DNA of 64,000 bases from Drosophila miranda (GCF_003369915.1 NC_046673.1:24915718-24979717); one strand, 5' to 3'; counted from the first letter of the stretch, positions 37,401 through 51,900 are shown. Numbers and translations: made by a program. The notes: a model not told the origin generated them from the letters alone.

Positions 37401-40400
37401 TTTGCCTTATTTTCAGTTTTTCTTAGTCTTTTTTCGGTCCTCTTGTTTTGTGTTTGTGTTGCGCCGTTCGTGTTGCTCTTTCTGCTTCTGTCGCTGTCGC
37501 TGTTTCGGGTTGAAAGGTCGCTGACAAAGGAGCTGGGAAGTTGGAAATTTATGGTTTGGCCTTAAAGGAAATTTAATCGATTCCCCCCTGTCTTAGCACG
37601 TATGTGATGCCATTTGCCGCTCACCCAATTTCCATATGGCTCCTGGCTCCTGCCTCCTACCTCTTGCTACTCGTACCTATTCCTCGCTCCCACTCCACGT
37701 CCCGTGGACGACAATCATGTTGTTGTCTGCCTGTTGTTCCTGTTGTTACCAATTCCATTTCTCGAGCTTCGGGATGGGGTCCACAGCGGCGCGTGCCTTG
37801 GGCTGCATTCGGCAAGGGCTCCCGCCGAATCACACGCATCGTAAAAAATAGACCCTCCCTTTGCTCCTCTGTCGCACGCACCCATATCCTGCCGCTGCCT
37901 TTGCCGCTGCCGTATGGTCTTCCGTAATGACAAACAAGGGTACAATGGGGGCGGTGGGAGGCACACTCCGAAGCAATGTGTGGAGTGCGTGTAAAATGCG
38001 TAAATTATATTCAAGCTTTGTTGTCGTACTTGATATTTGAATGTCTGCTTCCAGGCCGCCTGTTGCTGTTGCTGCCATGGCCATTCCACCAGTGCGGCAT
38101 GTAATTAAAAATGTTGTCACGCTCTGCTGCCACCAGCAGAGGCACACTGTGGCACACGCGGGGGCAATGCCAATGGCAATGGCAATGGCAGAAACGGGGG
38201 CACTTAACGTTTCCTTTGAGCTGGGGAGGAATCTCCTTGAATGTATGTTGCAAGACGCTTTCCTCTCGAAATACTCGCATTAAATTCATTAGCAGACACT
38301 GTCGGTAGGGGAATCCACCATTCCACACGGGATGCTGATTGCCCATAGGGGTGGACAAAGCCTACGCCGGGCGAAAGCTGATTGGTGCTTATCGGAATCC
38401 GGAATCATCCGGAATATCGATGGCAGGAAACAGATGCTTGTATACGTATCCCTGCCGAAAGCTGACTGCTGGCGATACTTTATGCCATTGAAATACCGTG
38501 GAAATCCCGTGGAAGCTCGTGGAAATCTCACATTAAACGAGTCCCATATAATGCTTGAAATTATAAAATTTGTTATGAAAGAAGCAACGTGCTTTACAGT
38601 GGAAATGGGGCACGTGGGCACACAAAATTGCAGTTGATGGCCCTAATGTTGCATAATAACTTGCCCCTTAATCATCTGGCTGCTTTGAATTGCTTTATTC
38701 TCATCTGCTTTTTTACAAAAAAGGACCTCTGAAGAGATGCGAGTGTCCCGTTTCTTTAAAGGGATTTCTCCTTCTCTCTTTTCCACCATTAATGACTCTC
38801 TCGCTTCTCTTTGGACTTTGAATTCAAATTTTAAGCTTGCATTTTCGTGGGGCATGTGCCCCACATTTAAATGTTCATCGTTTCCATCTTTCCATCTGTT
38901 GGGAGAAACCTTCTGTCCTTCGTTCTGGCCAAGTGTTGAGTGCTGGCCATCTTCGACGGAGGCGACGATGTCGGCGATGGCATTGGCGAACTTAAAACTT
39001 CAGCTAATAGCCCCGAAATTAGCGATGCAATTCAATTAGCTGCCGGCAGAGTGTGTCGCATCGGGGGTTTCAAAAGTTTCCTCCATTCCTCAACCCACTG
39101 CCGCTGCCACTCTCACTCCCACCTCTGTGGTGTTCGAAGGGTATCCCTTGGGTGTGTGTCGCATCGCAGCTGCCTTTCATCTGGTGGCTGCTGTCATCTG
39201 GCTGTCAATTAGCCAGGAACCTTGCCTCGATTTCAAGCCTTTTAAAATTGCCCGCCCGCAAATCGACAGAAGCTAGCCCCTTTCCTTTACTTGCGCCTCT
39301 TCCTCCTCCTGGTACAGTCTTTAAATGAACTCATTAAAGTTAATGAATAACGAGGAAAGACGAGACGGCACAATGGCAGGGTGGCATTTGATGGGCTTAG
39401 AGGAGAGGCCGCCTGACTTGACTATGACTTTCGGCTCAAATATAATCAAACTGCGGCCGGCCTGCTGCGCCCAGGGAATGCGCCCGCCCGGAAAATCAGA
39501 CTCTGTTGCCGTTACCGGGACGAAGCGAAACGAACAAAGCCTTTGACAACCGTTTAGAAGAGGTTCTCCTATTCCCCGCCGCCATCCCAGGTGCTAGCAG
39601 GTGTAAGATTCGACCACAGGCTGGAAGAAGGCATCATTGCGGCAGAGGTTAAGGAAGCCGGAAAAGTTCAACCCACGCGCCGTCTGCTTTCAATGGCAGC
39701 GGCCTGAAGTTCATCAATAGTCGGGGCACGCCCCAGTAGCAGGGCTACGGAAATACGGCTATACGGCTATACGGCGCTACGACTACGGGAGGGCCAAAAG
39801 GGTTGTTCAATTATGCAGAGTGTGCCGTCAGCTATTTGGAAAGTGTTGGCCAAGTTGGATGTTGGTTGAGGCTCGACATTTGCTACCCTCGCCCAGAAAG
39901 ACGGTGGGGGAGGGGGCCATTTATTCATTTGAAGGGGATTTATTATCAAGAAGCGACTTTTTAATCTCGGGAATTGTTCGCACCACAGTGTCTTGGATGG
40001 GCGGAGGGGGGTTGGGGGGGGGCATGGATGAAATGGAATTGCAGCAGCCACAAAGCGTGCGCTCTACCTTCCTCTTCCACTCCCACAGCATCACCTGTTG
40101 TATGGCCCGAAATGAAAAGTCAGAAAGTTCTCAGCCTCAGCTGCAAATCTTTTGTAAGCCAACATTCGCACATACAGTTTATGCAGAAAGTATTTTCCCC
40201 AGGACGCGTTAACAATGAATGAGATGGACCTTCCCTCCCCTGCTTTGAATTGTTCAAGGATTGAGAGCACTGCGAATCCGAATCTGAGTCAAGGTAGCGC
40301 CCACCACCCGCACAACCACCTACGAGGTCAACAGTGCGCCTCAGATCCACAGTGGGATCTTTTGGTGGCACGAAATCCTCTCGGAGGAGACGCTGCGGAA

Positions 40401-43400
40401 CACAAGCCCCTTTTCGAGGGGCCGCCACATTGATGTGGTCACTGCTGGCGCTTCATCGGAGGAGTTGCCACCGTCAAAATCAATATGCCAGAGATCTAGA
40501 GGGAACAGTTAGGACACACTGAAGGAATCTCCTCCTTCTCCTCCTACTCCGCTTCGTCCGCCCGTGGGACTGGGACAATTTTAATTTAAAATGTTTGCAC
40601 TAATTTGCAATTAGTGAAGTTTTCTCTCTTCTCTGCCACACAGCATGTCCCCTGTTCTTGCTGTTGCCTGTTCCTGTTATTGAATTTCATTTAAAAAAAC
40701 GGAATAACGAAAAACGAATAAAAAGTTGCCCCGAAGTCCCATTAAGATTAATCATACGCACCGTTAAACATTTTGACAGACAACAAAAGTCGTTACTTGT
40801 AAAAAGGCGGCCGCTCGATTTGATTACGGTTCATGTGTACATATATAGATGTATGTATACATTATATACATACATATATAGATGTATGTATATCCCTATA
40901 TCCATTATATTTCAGTGTATCTGTCTTTTATTTTCGGGAGGAGGGTTTTAGACTAACGCTCTTTGGTGGGGCAGACAGCCGCCACAGGCCATTGACCAAA
41001 ATCAATGCCTTGCCTATTGCCTGTATGGTTCGAATACGTACAACATTGGAAGTCGCTTTGAAATTGTTGTTGCTATTGACAATTGCTGGCGGCAGTGGGG
41101 AACGTTGCAGCAAATTGCAGCAGCGAGCAGCAGTGAGTCAATGACCGACATTGGCCAAGTGCACCCCATGCCCCACGGAAGGAAGGAAGCCGTCCTCGTC
41201 TTGCTGTTGGTGTTGTCGACACACCCACATACAAGTCAGAGCAAGCCAGACCAGACCAGGAGTAGGATGTGGCCCGAGGTAGGCAGAGCCCGGTGCCGAG
41301 GCAGTGGCAGAGCTCAGCCAATGCTCTTTGACTGCACACTCAAGTAGAAACTTGTCAATATCTACCGACCCGACCCGACTCGCAACGCCCATCCGCCCAT
41401 CCGCCCATCCGCCCATTTATCCATGGAAGGAGCCATCTATCCGCATGCCCCGTCTCTGATTCCATTCCCGCCTTGCGTTTTATAGCTGTCTTGTTCCTCT
41501 CACTATGGAATCATGGATTCGAGGAATCAAGGCAACAGAGAAGCAGAAGGCAACGTAGCAACATCGAATAAAAGAAAAGAAAACAAGGAGGAGAAGAAAT
41601 TTTTGTAAATAGCGCCGAACTTCGAATTCTCTGGACAGGAAAAAACCCATCAAATCCCCAGCAGTCGCATTTCATTCGTTTGTACTCCCATTTCTAGTTT
41701 ACGATTAGTCTCCTCCAACACTGTTCGTATGATCGCAATTAGCTTTTATTTCTTGTGCTACTTTACCTTTTGTTTCCACTCTTCAATCCCAAATTCTGTT
41801 GAGAATGAGCCGTATACAGTATCTTAAAATTAAATTAAAAAAAAGGGTAGCAAAGTAGCAAAAACTTGATGCTTGAATCGCTCAAGAAGTTGCGGATTCC
41901 GGGGCCCAGGACTCCGGGAATCGTGTCCCTCCGAAGCTGATTAGCCAACGGCTTGCGAAATCAATTTCCGTTTAGAGTTTTTCCCTGAAGGGGGCGGGAG
42001 TGGAAGTCTAGCCTGGAGCTGGAAATGGTGGGGGTGGCACTCGAATGGGTGGAAGAGGGGGGAGCCGGGGCTGGGGGGGAATGAGTGGAGGAGTGGAGTG
42101 GAGCAATTACTTTGAGTGCCATAACTGTGGGATATGCCATGACCGAATCATTGAATCATCATAGCTCTTGTCCGTTTGTCTGCCTGTATCGTGTCCTTCC
42201 ATGAAAGAGGAGTATGCAATTATCTGCACGCTCCTCCATTGATGGAGAGAGGGATAGGGGTGAGAATGGGGATGGGGAGGACTAACTGTTGCACTGATGA
42301 CCATCCTCCTGGTATTTCCCATTTCCCCATTTCCCATTTCGACTGTGTAAATTGGCTTGATTGGCGCTATTAAAATAATTAGCCTCGGCTCCTCGATAAT
42401 GCTTTCGCAGTGCGCAACTCCCTTGCCACTTGCCAATTGCCACTCGGTGGGGCAGACAGACCCCCGCAAGCCCCTACTGACATTGCCACATAACCAACTC
42501 CACATCCTGAAGAGCTATTCCTTCAGCAATTGGAGGCGCAGTGCGCAAAATAAAATAATGCGCAATTATTGAAGGCAATCGTATCTAGACACCGACCAAA
42601 TGCAACTGCTCCTGCCCCCTGCCCTCAACTATCCAACAGGCTGAACATTAGAAATGCCTTAAATATGGAATCAAAAACTACTTTCGATCGACTACTCGGA
42701 TAGAGCCAGCAGGCAGGCATTCCGACTGATGAGATGGAGGTAATCGATCGTCTTTTTCTCCCTGATTGCTCAATCAGAGAGCTCAATCAATCCTGCCACC
42801 CCAGAGGGAGTCGTATTCGTATTCCATGTGGTGCCAGCCAATTCCCAAAATCTAGTGAGAACCGAAGCCAGTCTGGTTCTCGGGTTGGGGAATAGACATT
42901 GATACCAGTACGAGTAATCATACGTCTATGGTATTCATGGAAAAATTTGTATATATTTTTTATGTGCATAAGCCAGTGACAATAAAGCCAGCGATGGGGG
43001 ATGTGATTGGGGTCGGGGATCCTTCGACAGCGAGACTTCGAAAGGCAAAAGGCAAATGTAGATGTCCCTGCACTGCATGTGGACACTCTTTCCAGCCCGC
43101 GGTCTGTATCGAATGTAGCGTAACTGCGGGCAAAGGGTATTCGAGTATTCGGTCTTCGAGTGCGATTGTTTGGTTTTGGGTTAAAGTGGGCGAAAACAAT
43201 AAACATAAAGTGCACAAACACACACACACACACATATGTACATATACACACACCACTGTCCCCCAACCACCCCACCCACTCACTGCCACTCAAATTAGAT
43301 TGTGTATCTCTGTGTGTGCGCGTGTGTGTGTGTGGTGTCGGGGTGTATATCTGTGTGTTTACAAAGTAGCAGCAACTGGCTTATCAATTTCCATGTATTC

Positions 43401-44689
43401 CCTTAAACCATTCTCACTCCCGTTCTGCCTGGCCTTGTGCACTACCTTTTTCCGTGTGTTTATTTGCCTGCTGGCAGCCATAATCAGTCAATGCCGCCGC
43501 ATCGCACCAGTTGGCCAGAAGAGGCTCGTCTTGGCCCTCCCAAAATAAAGAGGCTCAAACAGAGGCAGAGTCACAGACAGAAATAGGCAGGCGTGTGACA
43601 ATAGGGGAACGGGAGTGCGGGAATAGGTCTCTGTAAAAAGCCTGATAAAAGTTTTTGAGCAAGCTCGATGTCGTCTTTTTGCAGTGCTAAAAGACGCATT
43701 ACAACCACCAAGCAAGGAATGGGGAGGATGCCTTCAATGCCATATACATAATTATATGTATATACCAAATATATCTGTATATATATGTATGTACATACAA
43801 TGTACTATATCCCTACAATTCAATTCGCTCCCCAGCAGTCGCGCGACTTGTTATACATGACAAATTTTTATGGGCAAATAATTTTGCTTTCTCTTTCGTT
43901 GATTTTATGGCCGCTTCGGCTTTGGGGCTCTGTCTCTAGGATCCGTATACCAAGGGAGAGGCGGTACGGGTGCGTTGGGGCGTTTTGGGGGCGTGGTTCA
44001 GCTATCAAAATCATTTGCTTGCTAATTAAATACATTTGCCGCCGCCGTTGCTCCGCGTTGCGTGTTGCTGAACAATTAACTCGCTCACTCATTCAGGCCA
44101 CTGCTGCTGCGGCTGCCTGATTCTCCGCTCTGGAGAAGCTTTTATGCAGCATACTTTTCGGCGTGGGACAGGTGGCAAGCGGCATGTGGCAGAATACAGG
44201 CCTACAGTCAGGTGGAACAATAAACCATTCTGTGCAATAAACCATTTACTGAGTTTCAAATATTAGCGGAGCGACAATTGCAAATTTTGTATTTAGCCCC
44301 GCCCTCGCATGATTGGAAATGCATAATTTACAGGAGACTAAACAGCAGCAACAGTGGCTACGCTTGTTTGGCTGTGCTTTCTAGTGTTTGTAAAGCTTTG
44401 ACCATTCGTTATTCGCAAGTGTTGGTATCGGGTTGTATTGTCTTGTATTGGAAAAAAACGATGCTTTCCATCACTAGAACAACATGAAACATTTTGTCAA
44501 TGCTTTTACTCAATCTCCGGCTCTGTCTCAAACTGCATCACAGCTTTCACAACTCCTGAAAGAGGATATGCGAGAGTGGAGCGAAAAGTTGGCTCATGGA
44601 TGGACAGAACAAACATCGAATTAAATCGAATCGAAAACCCATTTACTGCAGATGCTTGTAGGAAGAGGAGGAGGAAATATACTTGTAAA

Positions 44690-44875
44690 AGTGACACATC
44701 ACAGAAGTCCGGATACAAAATGTCGTTGCTCTAGCTCTTATATTCTTTGAGCACTAGGCGGACAGACGGACGGACTGACGGACGGACGGACGGACGGACA
44801 GACGGACGGACAGACAGACTCATTTTGAGTATCACCTACATATACTCATTTTGAGTATCGGGTATACAAAATGAA
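44690..44875 (+). repeat. Dispersed repeat with GGAC-rich tandem core
   Basis: GTCCGGATACAAAATGTCGT, then CTCTAGCTCTTATATTCTTT, then a GGACGGACAGAC-type tetranucleotide tract at 44757-44820. It ends in ACTCATTTTGAGTAT (44818-44832), which is repeated at 44844-44858 and followed by CGGGTATACAAAATG. It belongs to the same family as 25145-25252 and, inverted, the left part of 2540-2925. Confidence 0.65.
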
Positions 44876-46614
44876 AGCCCATTTCTGCATTAAACATGTA
44901 CATATATATATGTACATACATACATACTTAAATCTTTACATATGTACATATGTATGCAATAGAATCCTATATCTTTGATCTTTCTTCGAATTGAGTTCTT
45001 GAGGGCTACATATAAAGTTGATTAATGATGCTCAATGTGGCTCATACATTAAGAGTGTCGTCGCAGTGCTATTCTTCGATCAGCCCTCGACCTTCAATTG
45101 AGCGATGGCAAATGCTTAATTTTGCATCTACTCTGCACTGCAATAATTGGATGTTGCAGTTGCATACGTTGCACGTTGACAGTCCAAGGCCAGTGCGAGA
45201 AGGAGTGCATACATACAAATGCATACGAATATATTTCATATGTAAATAATAGCAGACACTCTGGGCTTTGAATGGATTGCACTTTAATTAAATCGAATAC
45301 GAAATAGTCGATGCGCATAGTTCTGTCTGTCTGTCATTCTGGTTGGTTCCGCAGGCTTCGGCATTTGCATCCCATTTGAATGCCACTCAGGAATCTGGCC
45401 CAAAGGCCACATTTCGTGTTCCATTCGGTGGTCAAGTTCAGGGGAATGTTGGCATTCACAAAGGATACATCTCCATACAGACACAGAAGAGGCGTTCAAT
45501 TTGCCGTTTGCCTAATTAGGAAAGTTTCCGAAAAGCGACACCGAATCGGCATCGCAGAAGAAGGGGGCTTTTAGGAGGCTGCCACGCGGGCAGGGAGGGC
45601 AAGGGTGCCAGAACGGGATGGGGTGGTGCAATCATGCAGACCTTGAGACACAAAGTAAAGTTGCTGCCTGCCGCTTCTTGTTTGTTGTCACTTGCTAAAC
45701 CTTGTTGGTTCTGTCTCTCTTGTTGTTTTTCTCATTGCTGTACCTCGTGCTCGTACTCTGTGCGCTGTTCCGCTTCGATGGGCGTAAGGGAAATCAGTAT
45801 TAATTACTTGACTCCTTGTTGGTTACACGGGTTACACGTCAGGCGGACAGGCGGACAGGCGAACACATGGAGGAGGTGTCTGTATGTCTGTGTTTTGTGT
45901 CCTGTATCTCTGTCTGGCCCTCTTTCCCAACCCCCAACCCCCAACCAAGTAATGAGCAAACCAGTTCAAATGGAAAGTGATTTATACACACGTAGAGGTT
46001 GAGGTAGAAAGCCATCGAAATAATGAAATAATGAAGTAATGCTTTGGACTCTCGCAGATCATGAACCATTTGAGTAATGAGCGAATCAGTACCTCAGCGA
46101 CTCAGCATTTTTCATGGTATCCCTTCCATGGATGGAACTCCACTGATCGAAATTCAAAGGCGAAAGAAAACAGCAAACTTGCTTGAACAAAGTCGTTTCG
46201 AACATGAATCACTTCCAGTTCCAGTTCCACTTGCACTTCTAGTCAATAGGTACGAGTATCAAGTACAGTCCCGTCCCCCATCCTCTCTCATTGGGAACTT
46301 TTCCCGCTGGGTCGCCTAATGACCAAGTAAATCGCTCTGCTGAACAGAAAAGAACAGAACTTTAGAGAACTCTAAGTGGGCTGTTGATTGATGCAGTGTA
46401 GCCATAAAGCCCTCCCCCGTTTGCTGTCTCTTGATTCTGTGGCGTGGCTGATGGGTTAGATGATGGGTGTGCGTGGCCCTAAATTGTATCCAGTTGATGA
46501 GTCCAAAAGTCGTTCCTAAAGCTGAAGAAGGTCTTCGCATTATTCGCAACCTTTAACGGAGAGTCCTCCCCCTGGGAGGCTCCTGTCAGCTATGGAGCCA
46601 CAGCAGAATCAGCG

Positions 46615-46640
46615 GCAGCAGCAGCAGCAGCAGCAGCAGC
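46615..46640. repeat. (CAG)n repeat
   Basis: About nine uninterrupted CAG units in noncoding DNA. There is no supporting open frame or splice context. Confidence 0.85.
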
Positions 46641-46694
46641 AAAAGCAGCCACAAGCCGCAACACGCTGTCTATCAACATTTTAAGCTAATTAAA

Positions 46695-46697
<3 letters not shown>

Positions 46698-46734
<37 letters not shown>
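46698..46734. repeat. (CA)n microsatellite
   Basis: The longest uninterrupted CA tract in the window (about 18 units). Confidence 0.95.
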
Positions 46735-46739
<5 letters not shown>

Positions 46740-48755
46740 GCGCACTCAGGGACGAAGAGATTCTGGGACTCTGGCAGTGGCAGTGGCAGTGACAACCACA
46801 TCAAATGTGTGAAAGGCATGAGCGAACGATCTGCAGTGGCAATGGCAGCTGCAAATGGAATTATAACTTTGCATGCGGCAAAGCGACTAATTGACAAATG
46901 GATAGCGCTAATCCCTGGTCCATGGATAGGGAGCTAGCTCAACAAGTGGACGCTCCATCCATCCAGCTGCATCATCATTATCATCATCAACTATGAATGA
47001 ATCTGAGCGGAACGGAAACGGAGGAGAATGGACAATGGACAATGACGCACACACTGCAATTGCAGTTGTCGGGAGCCATGGGAGCACCCTTGGCGAGCGG
47101 AGGGGGTTGTAAATCAGTGAGCGGCATAATAGACTCACTCACCAGGCACTGCCGCACAAGCACACAGTGATAACCGGGGCAAGGGGCACACCTGATAGGG
47201 ACTTGGCCCAAAACGGGGCCACCGCTGCACATACACGTATGAGCCGCGGAGCCGTGGCCAAAAACGTAAGCACACATAGATAAAAAGCAGTCGCGTTTGG
47301 AGCAAAAAACTACTAATGTTGGGAGCCCTCCGATTCCGAACCATACGAGTCAGTAACAGACAGGGGAAGTGCGAGGAGGTGTAGCCTGCCAAATGGCATG
47401 TTCAAACAAAATTAAGAGCGGGCCAACAGCTGCCACCATCCAGAGGTGGCTCCAGTGCCAGTGAACGTTGCACGGGTCATCAAACCGAGCGGCCCTGCAG
47501 CTGGGTGCAGGAGTTGAAGGCTGGGAGGACTGCAGTAGATACAGGGTGCCATCAAACAAAGGACTTTCCTTGGAAATTTCCATGTCAAAATGCCGCGAAA
47601 TTCCCTTAAGCTTTGAAACTGAAAGACGATTCAATTAGGAGAAGGCCCTTTTCCTGTCTCCAACAAGAGGCGGGCACCCTGTTCCCTGCAGCGGCACAAA
47701 TATTTTCGGAAAGTGAAGAAAAATTAGTTACAATAAATTGACCGGAAGTTGCCGCCCAAAATGAAGGAAGCCAAACGGTGGGGACGAGGATTCCTCCCCT
47801 TTAAAAGCAAGGAAGCGGAAGACCGGAAAAAAATCGAGGAGCCTCCCGTTGAGAAGGCAGCCGGAGCGGAGCCCCAAGTGGGTGTGGCATGTTTGTCTGC
47901 GGCTGCTCCTGTGGCAGGAGCGGGTGTGTGTGTGTGTATGTGTGTGCAACGTGCCACTCATCGCTCCCGGAGTGTGTAGTGTGAGTCTCTCCGTTTCTTT
48001 TGACGTGTGTGCTGCAGCCGGTCTGTCTGTCTGGTCGGCCGTCTAGATTGAAATTCCAACAGAAAACAGCGGAACCTGAGCCAGAAAGCCCCAAGTCTGT
48101 GTGTGCCCCCACCGCAGACAGACGTTGCATACAGATTTTCAATTTCCATATCATGTGTCCTCCGACCGTAGTCCCTGCAGTCTGCAGGCGGAGCCGTTGC
48201 TCGATTCCTTTTGGAATTTTCTACCACAAAACGCCGAGTACTGAATCCTCAATCGAAGCAAAACAAAGCAAAGTGCAACACAAAAACCAAAAAAAAAAAA
48301 CCCAAACCAAACTCAAACTCAAAGCCAAAGCCAAAGCTAACCAAACTTAAACGTAAACTATTGTACAACAGCCGCAACAGAACAATGAGCGCACAATGAA
48401 ACGAATGAATGGATGGTAGATGGCTGTGTGGCATGTTTCCCTGGAGGCGCCACAGGGAGACAGGCTAAAAAAGTGTCACCAGGCGAATGTTTCAACGTCG
48501 GAGTTCAGTTGTGTTTACCATATCAATTTTTGTCGGGTGCATAGTCTCGTCGTCCCTTCATTCATTGTCCCCGTCCCTGTCCGTATCCGTCTCCGTGTCC
48601 ATCGATGTGACGTGCATAACTTGACAAAAACTTGCCCTAAACCGCAGACACAGCGCAGAGGCGGAGGCAGAGCCAGGGACACCGTTTTGCATATGTAACT
48701 CGGAGCGCAAGCAAAGACGTCAATTGTCTGCTTCAACAACTTTTATAGCCACAAA

Positions 48756-48885
48756 TACCCTTTACAGAGGGTACATAGCAGAAGCACATTCCTTCTGGAA
48801 TGTCTCTCTAGAGAGTACTCTCGGTTCGCAAGGGTACCGAAGAGTCTCTTCGCCGAAGAGACTAGAGGCTGCCTCTCGACAAAGT
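48756..48885. repeat. Series of short perfect inverted repeats upstream of the GPCR start
   Basis: TACCCT/AGGGTA (48756-48773), ACATTCC/GGAATGT with a 4-nt loop (48786-48803), the 12-bp palindrome CTCTCTAGAGAG (48804-48815), AGTCTCTTCG/CGAAGAGACT with a 1-nt spacer (48843-48863), and AGAGG/CCTCT with a 3-nt loop just after. The first part resembles the end of a dispersed repeat. Confidence 0.7.
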
Positions 48886-48973
48886 CTCTCTGATTTTATG
48901 GTTTAATTTTGTTTCTGTTGGCCAACTGTGAAACAAACCATTTCTCTCTCTTATCGTTTCAGGTGATTAGAAA

Positions 48974-51900
48974 ATGTCACCCACTGATCTGCATCCTGGC
49001 GGGGGAGCGGCGGACGACTACCATCTGGCCGCGAGTACCTCTGGTGGCGGCGACGGCGGCGGTGGTGGCGAGAAGCTGAAGGATATGCCGGAAAAGTACG
49101 TGATGGCGATTGTCAATTTTCTCGACTGGCACGTCAACGCAACTGCTGACATGGAGCGGATCAACCTTAAGGCGAGCATCAAGTCCGTGTACTGGCTCTT
49201 TCTCATCCAATACGCGGCACTGGCCCTCCTTGGAGTAATTCTCAATATTGCAATTATCGTGTACATCATGTACCATCGGCTCTACAAGGACGTAACACAC
49301 TCATTTCTGATCAATCTAGCACTGTGTCACTTTGTCCAATGCGCCTTAGTCCTTCCCGTCTCGCTGATGGTGATGCTCATCCAGAACTGGATCTTCGGGC
49401 AGTTCCTATGCTTTTTTCTTCCCATGCTACAGGTGAGTAATCCATCTATACTCGTAGATGTATCTAAATGCCATAACTTTATATTTAGCTTACAAAATGA
49501 GCAAGAAGATGTAGTTTCCCCCTCCCATTTGGCTGAGTGGAAATGGCATCAGGTTTCGCTCAATTGAGCAATCTTTGGTCTATCAAATCAAGCATCACAC
49601 ACCCACCGTGATTGACAGACGATTCGAGTGGCACAGGCTTAGAAATTACAAGCAAATAAAATGATATACCTGAATTTCATCCGATGTGCCCTGCCACAGC
49701 CACAGCCACAGCCACAGCCAAAGCCATAGCCACCGCCTTTTCCTTTTTTTGTGGCAAACAAAAAAAAAAAACGGCAAACGTCCAGAGGGGTCCGGGTACA
49801 AAATGGATTCGGCAGGGCACACTTCTATCTGCGGGACTCCTCTATCAGATGATAGGCCCTCAATCTGTGGAGCAGACAAATGATTACATTTATAACCTTG
49901 ACGCTGCAGGAGATTCTATTACGCGACAGAGGCACAGTTAGATCGAAATGGGGATGGAGCTTCGAATGCGAATGTAGGCGTAGGAGGGGTATCAGAACGG
50001 GATATGATTCGATTTGATTGCTATCACAAAAGGGCGACAAATAGCTCTCACAAATACAGCAGGCAGGCGAATCAGGCAGGCCAGCCAGGCAGACGACTGA
50101 ACAAAGGCACCTCATGGGGCATCCTCGCGGATCCAGTCATGTGTGTGCGTGAAATCCTCGTACCATTAGGCCCCCCTTCCTTGCGTAATGATTGATTGGT
50201 GGAGCAGTGGGGGAAGATGCCACAAATCTGACAAGTTGCATTAATTTTGTGACTTAAAGCCGACAAATGCGACACTGAGATGCTGAGATGAAAACGGCGT
50301 TCATATACTATTTACTATTAAAATCAGATATAATAAAAGTTTAAGATATTTCTGATATTTAGTATACAAATTGAAAACATAAATAAAAGGTTCCACTTTT
50401 ATCCTAAGCTCATTCAATTGTATCTAAAACTTCTTATATACATATAAACTCTTATTATGAGGATTAAATTATAGCAATTAAAGTATAGGCAAAATATACA
50501 GATATAGATAATTTTTGATTTGTTTATTTATTTGTTATTATTGTCAGGATTTTCGTTTATTAATTAAATTTTGTAAGTCGGGAACCGCTCACAATAATAA
50601 TAATAATGCGAGCTGCCAGGGCTAGTAAAATAATTTGGTTAAGAAAAAAAAACTCATCTATATATTGTATTTGATTTCTTTGAAGGACATTCCGTTACAC
50701 GTGGCCATGATATCCCACATACTGATTGCCTGGGATCGCATGCGCTGGCTGAACGATCCGCTGAAGGGCCGCCTGCCGGGCTTCGTTTGCTGCTGTGCTA
50801 CCTGGCTGACTGGAATGGTGATTGCCCTGCCCTACCCCATATACACTTTCTACGTGGAACTGGGGGTGAGTACGGGGTGTCCTTGCTGTGGGGATTGCGG
50901 GAGATTGAGATTGAGGCCTGGGGAGTGAGGAGGATGGACCAAGGCGTTACTTGATTGAAAATTAAACTTCGCCATGGCAACGCGGCCTCATCTGAAGATC
51001 AAAGCGAGTGCACTAGACCATTAAAGCGCCAAGGACTCCTCCAACTCCACTGCCACCAGACGCACAATCGCATATGTGAACAGGCACCTGACAACGGCTT
51101 AAATGGGAAAATGGGAAAATTCCGCTGAACCGCATTCACTTTGGGTTCGTTCTCTCATTCGCTCCGCGAACCAGTTCGTTCTGTGTCGCTCCTCTGTTGC
51201 GAAGCTGCATCGTCCAATTATAATTGGATTTTAATTATAGTTATCGATGATTTATCGCACCTTGCTGCAATATCGAGTGTCCTGGTGGAACTCGCATTTA
51301 TTGAATTTTTAATTTGAATTGATATTTTTAAGAATGTGCTGAGAAATTTCACCAAGCTTGAGATAATATTATCATTTTTCATGAGGAAAAAACTTAAAAT
51401 ATGAATATTGTTATGCATAAATACATACATACATATATCTAAAATAGCTGCACATCCCTCGGCTCTGCTTAGTTTACCAAAATCCCTTCCAATTTGCTGA
51501 CACCACCACTCGCCTGAGACTCAGAGTCTGGGGTTCAATTTCAAACTCGTTAACATGCCCTGTCAACGTGGTCTGTGTGTCTGCCTGTCGGCCTGCATTT
51601 TGTTCCCAATTGCTACATTGACTCTCTCCATATTTTGCTGTTCCTGTGATGCTGTGGCTGCCTCAAAGTGCGCCCACAACAGCAACAAGAGGCATAAATA
51701 TTTATGGCCCATAAAGTGTTGCAACTTTTTGATACACTCACTCTCTCTCTCTCCCTTTCTGTCTGTCTGTGTGTGTATTTCTCCGCCTCCTGTTGTCCAC
51801 CACCTGCTCCTCAGGGGAGGGGTTGGCATTGTGTCAAGTCATCACTTGCATATGTGTGTGTGTGTATACCACTCCTACCCGCCCTTGCCTTGCATATTTT

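Larger units (their letters stand above)
33631..48973. other. 15.3 kb without recognisable coding exons; probable 5' UTR intron and regulatory region of the GPCR gene
   Basis: Open frames on both strands are short, lack splice-compatible partners and mostly reflect microsatellites. Identifiable content: candidate noncoding exon near 34170-34427, dispersed repeat at 44690-44875, (CAG)n at 46615-46640, (CA)n at 43220-43254 and 46698-46734, and a hairpin-rich stretch at 48756-48885. A 3' splice site (TTATCGTTTCAG) at 48961 lies 12 nt before the GPCR start codon, so at least one upstream untranslated exon must exist. Confidence 0.5.

Noticed and set aside
42787-43293. 168-codon minus-strand frame
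   Set aside because: It is largely a translation of CA/GT microsatellite and Cys-Val runs; no domain, no codon bias, no neighbours to splice to.
46615-46640. (CAG)n as a coding polyQ tract
   Set aside because: There is no open frame with splice signals around it; it lies in the noncoding interval beside a CA microsatellite.
47749-47979. Basic/acidic peptide frame beginning MPPKMKEAKRWGRG
   Set aside because: The first 40 residues look protein-like, but the frame ends in a GT repeat. No donor or acceptor fits a larger gene and I recognise no homology.
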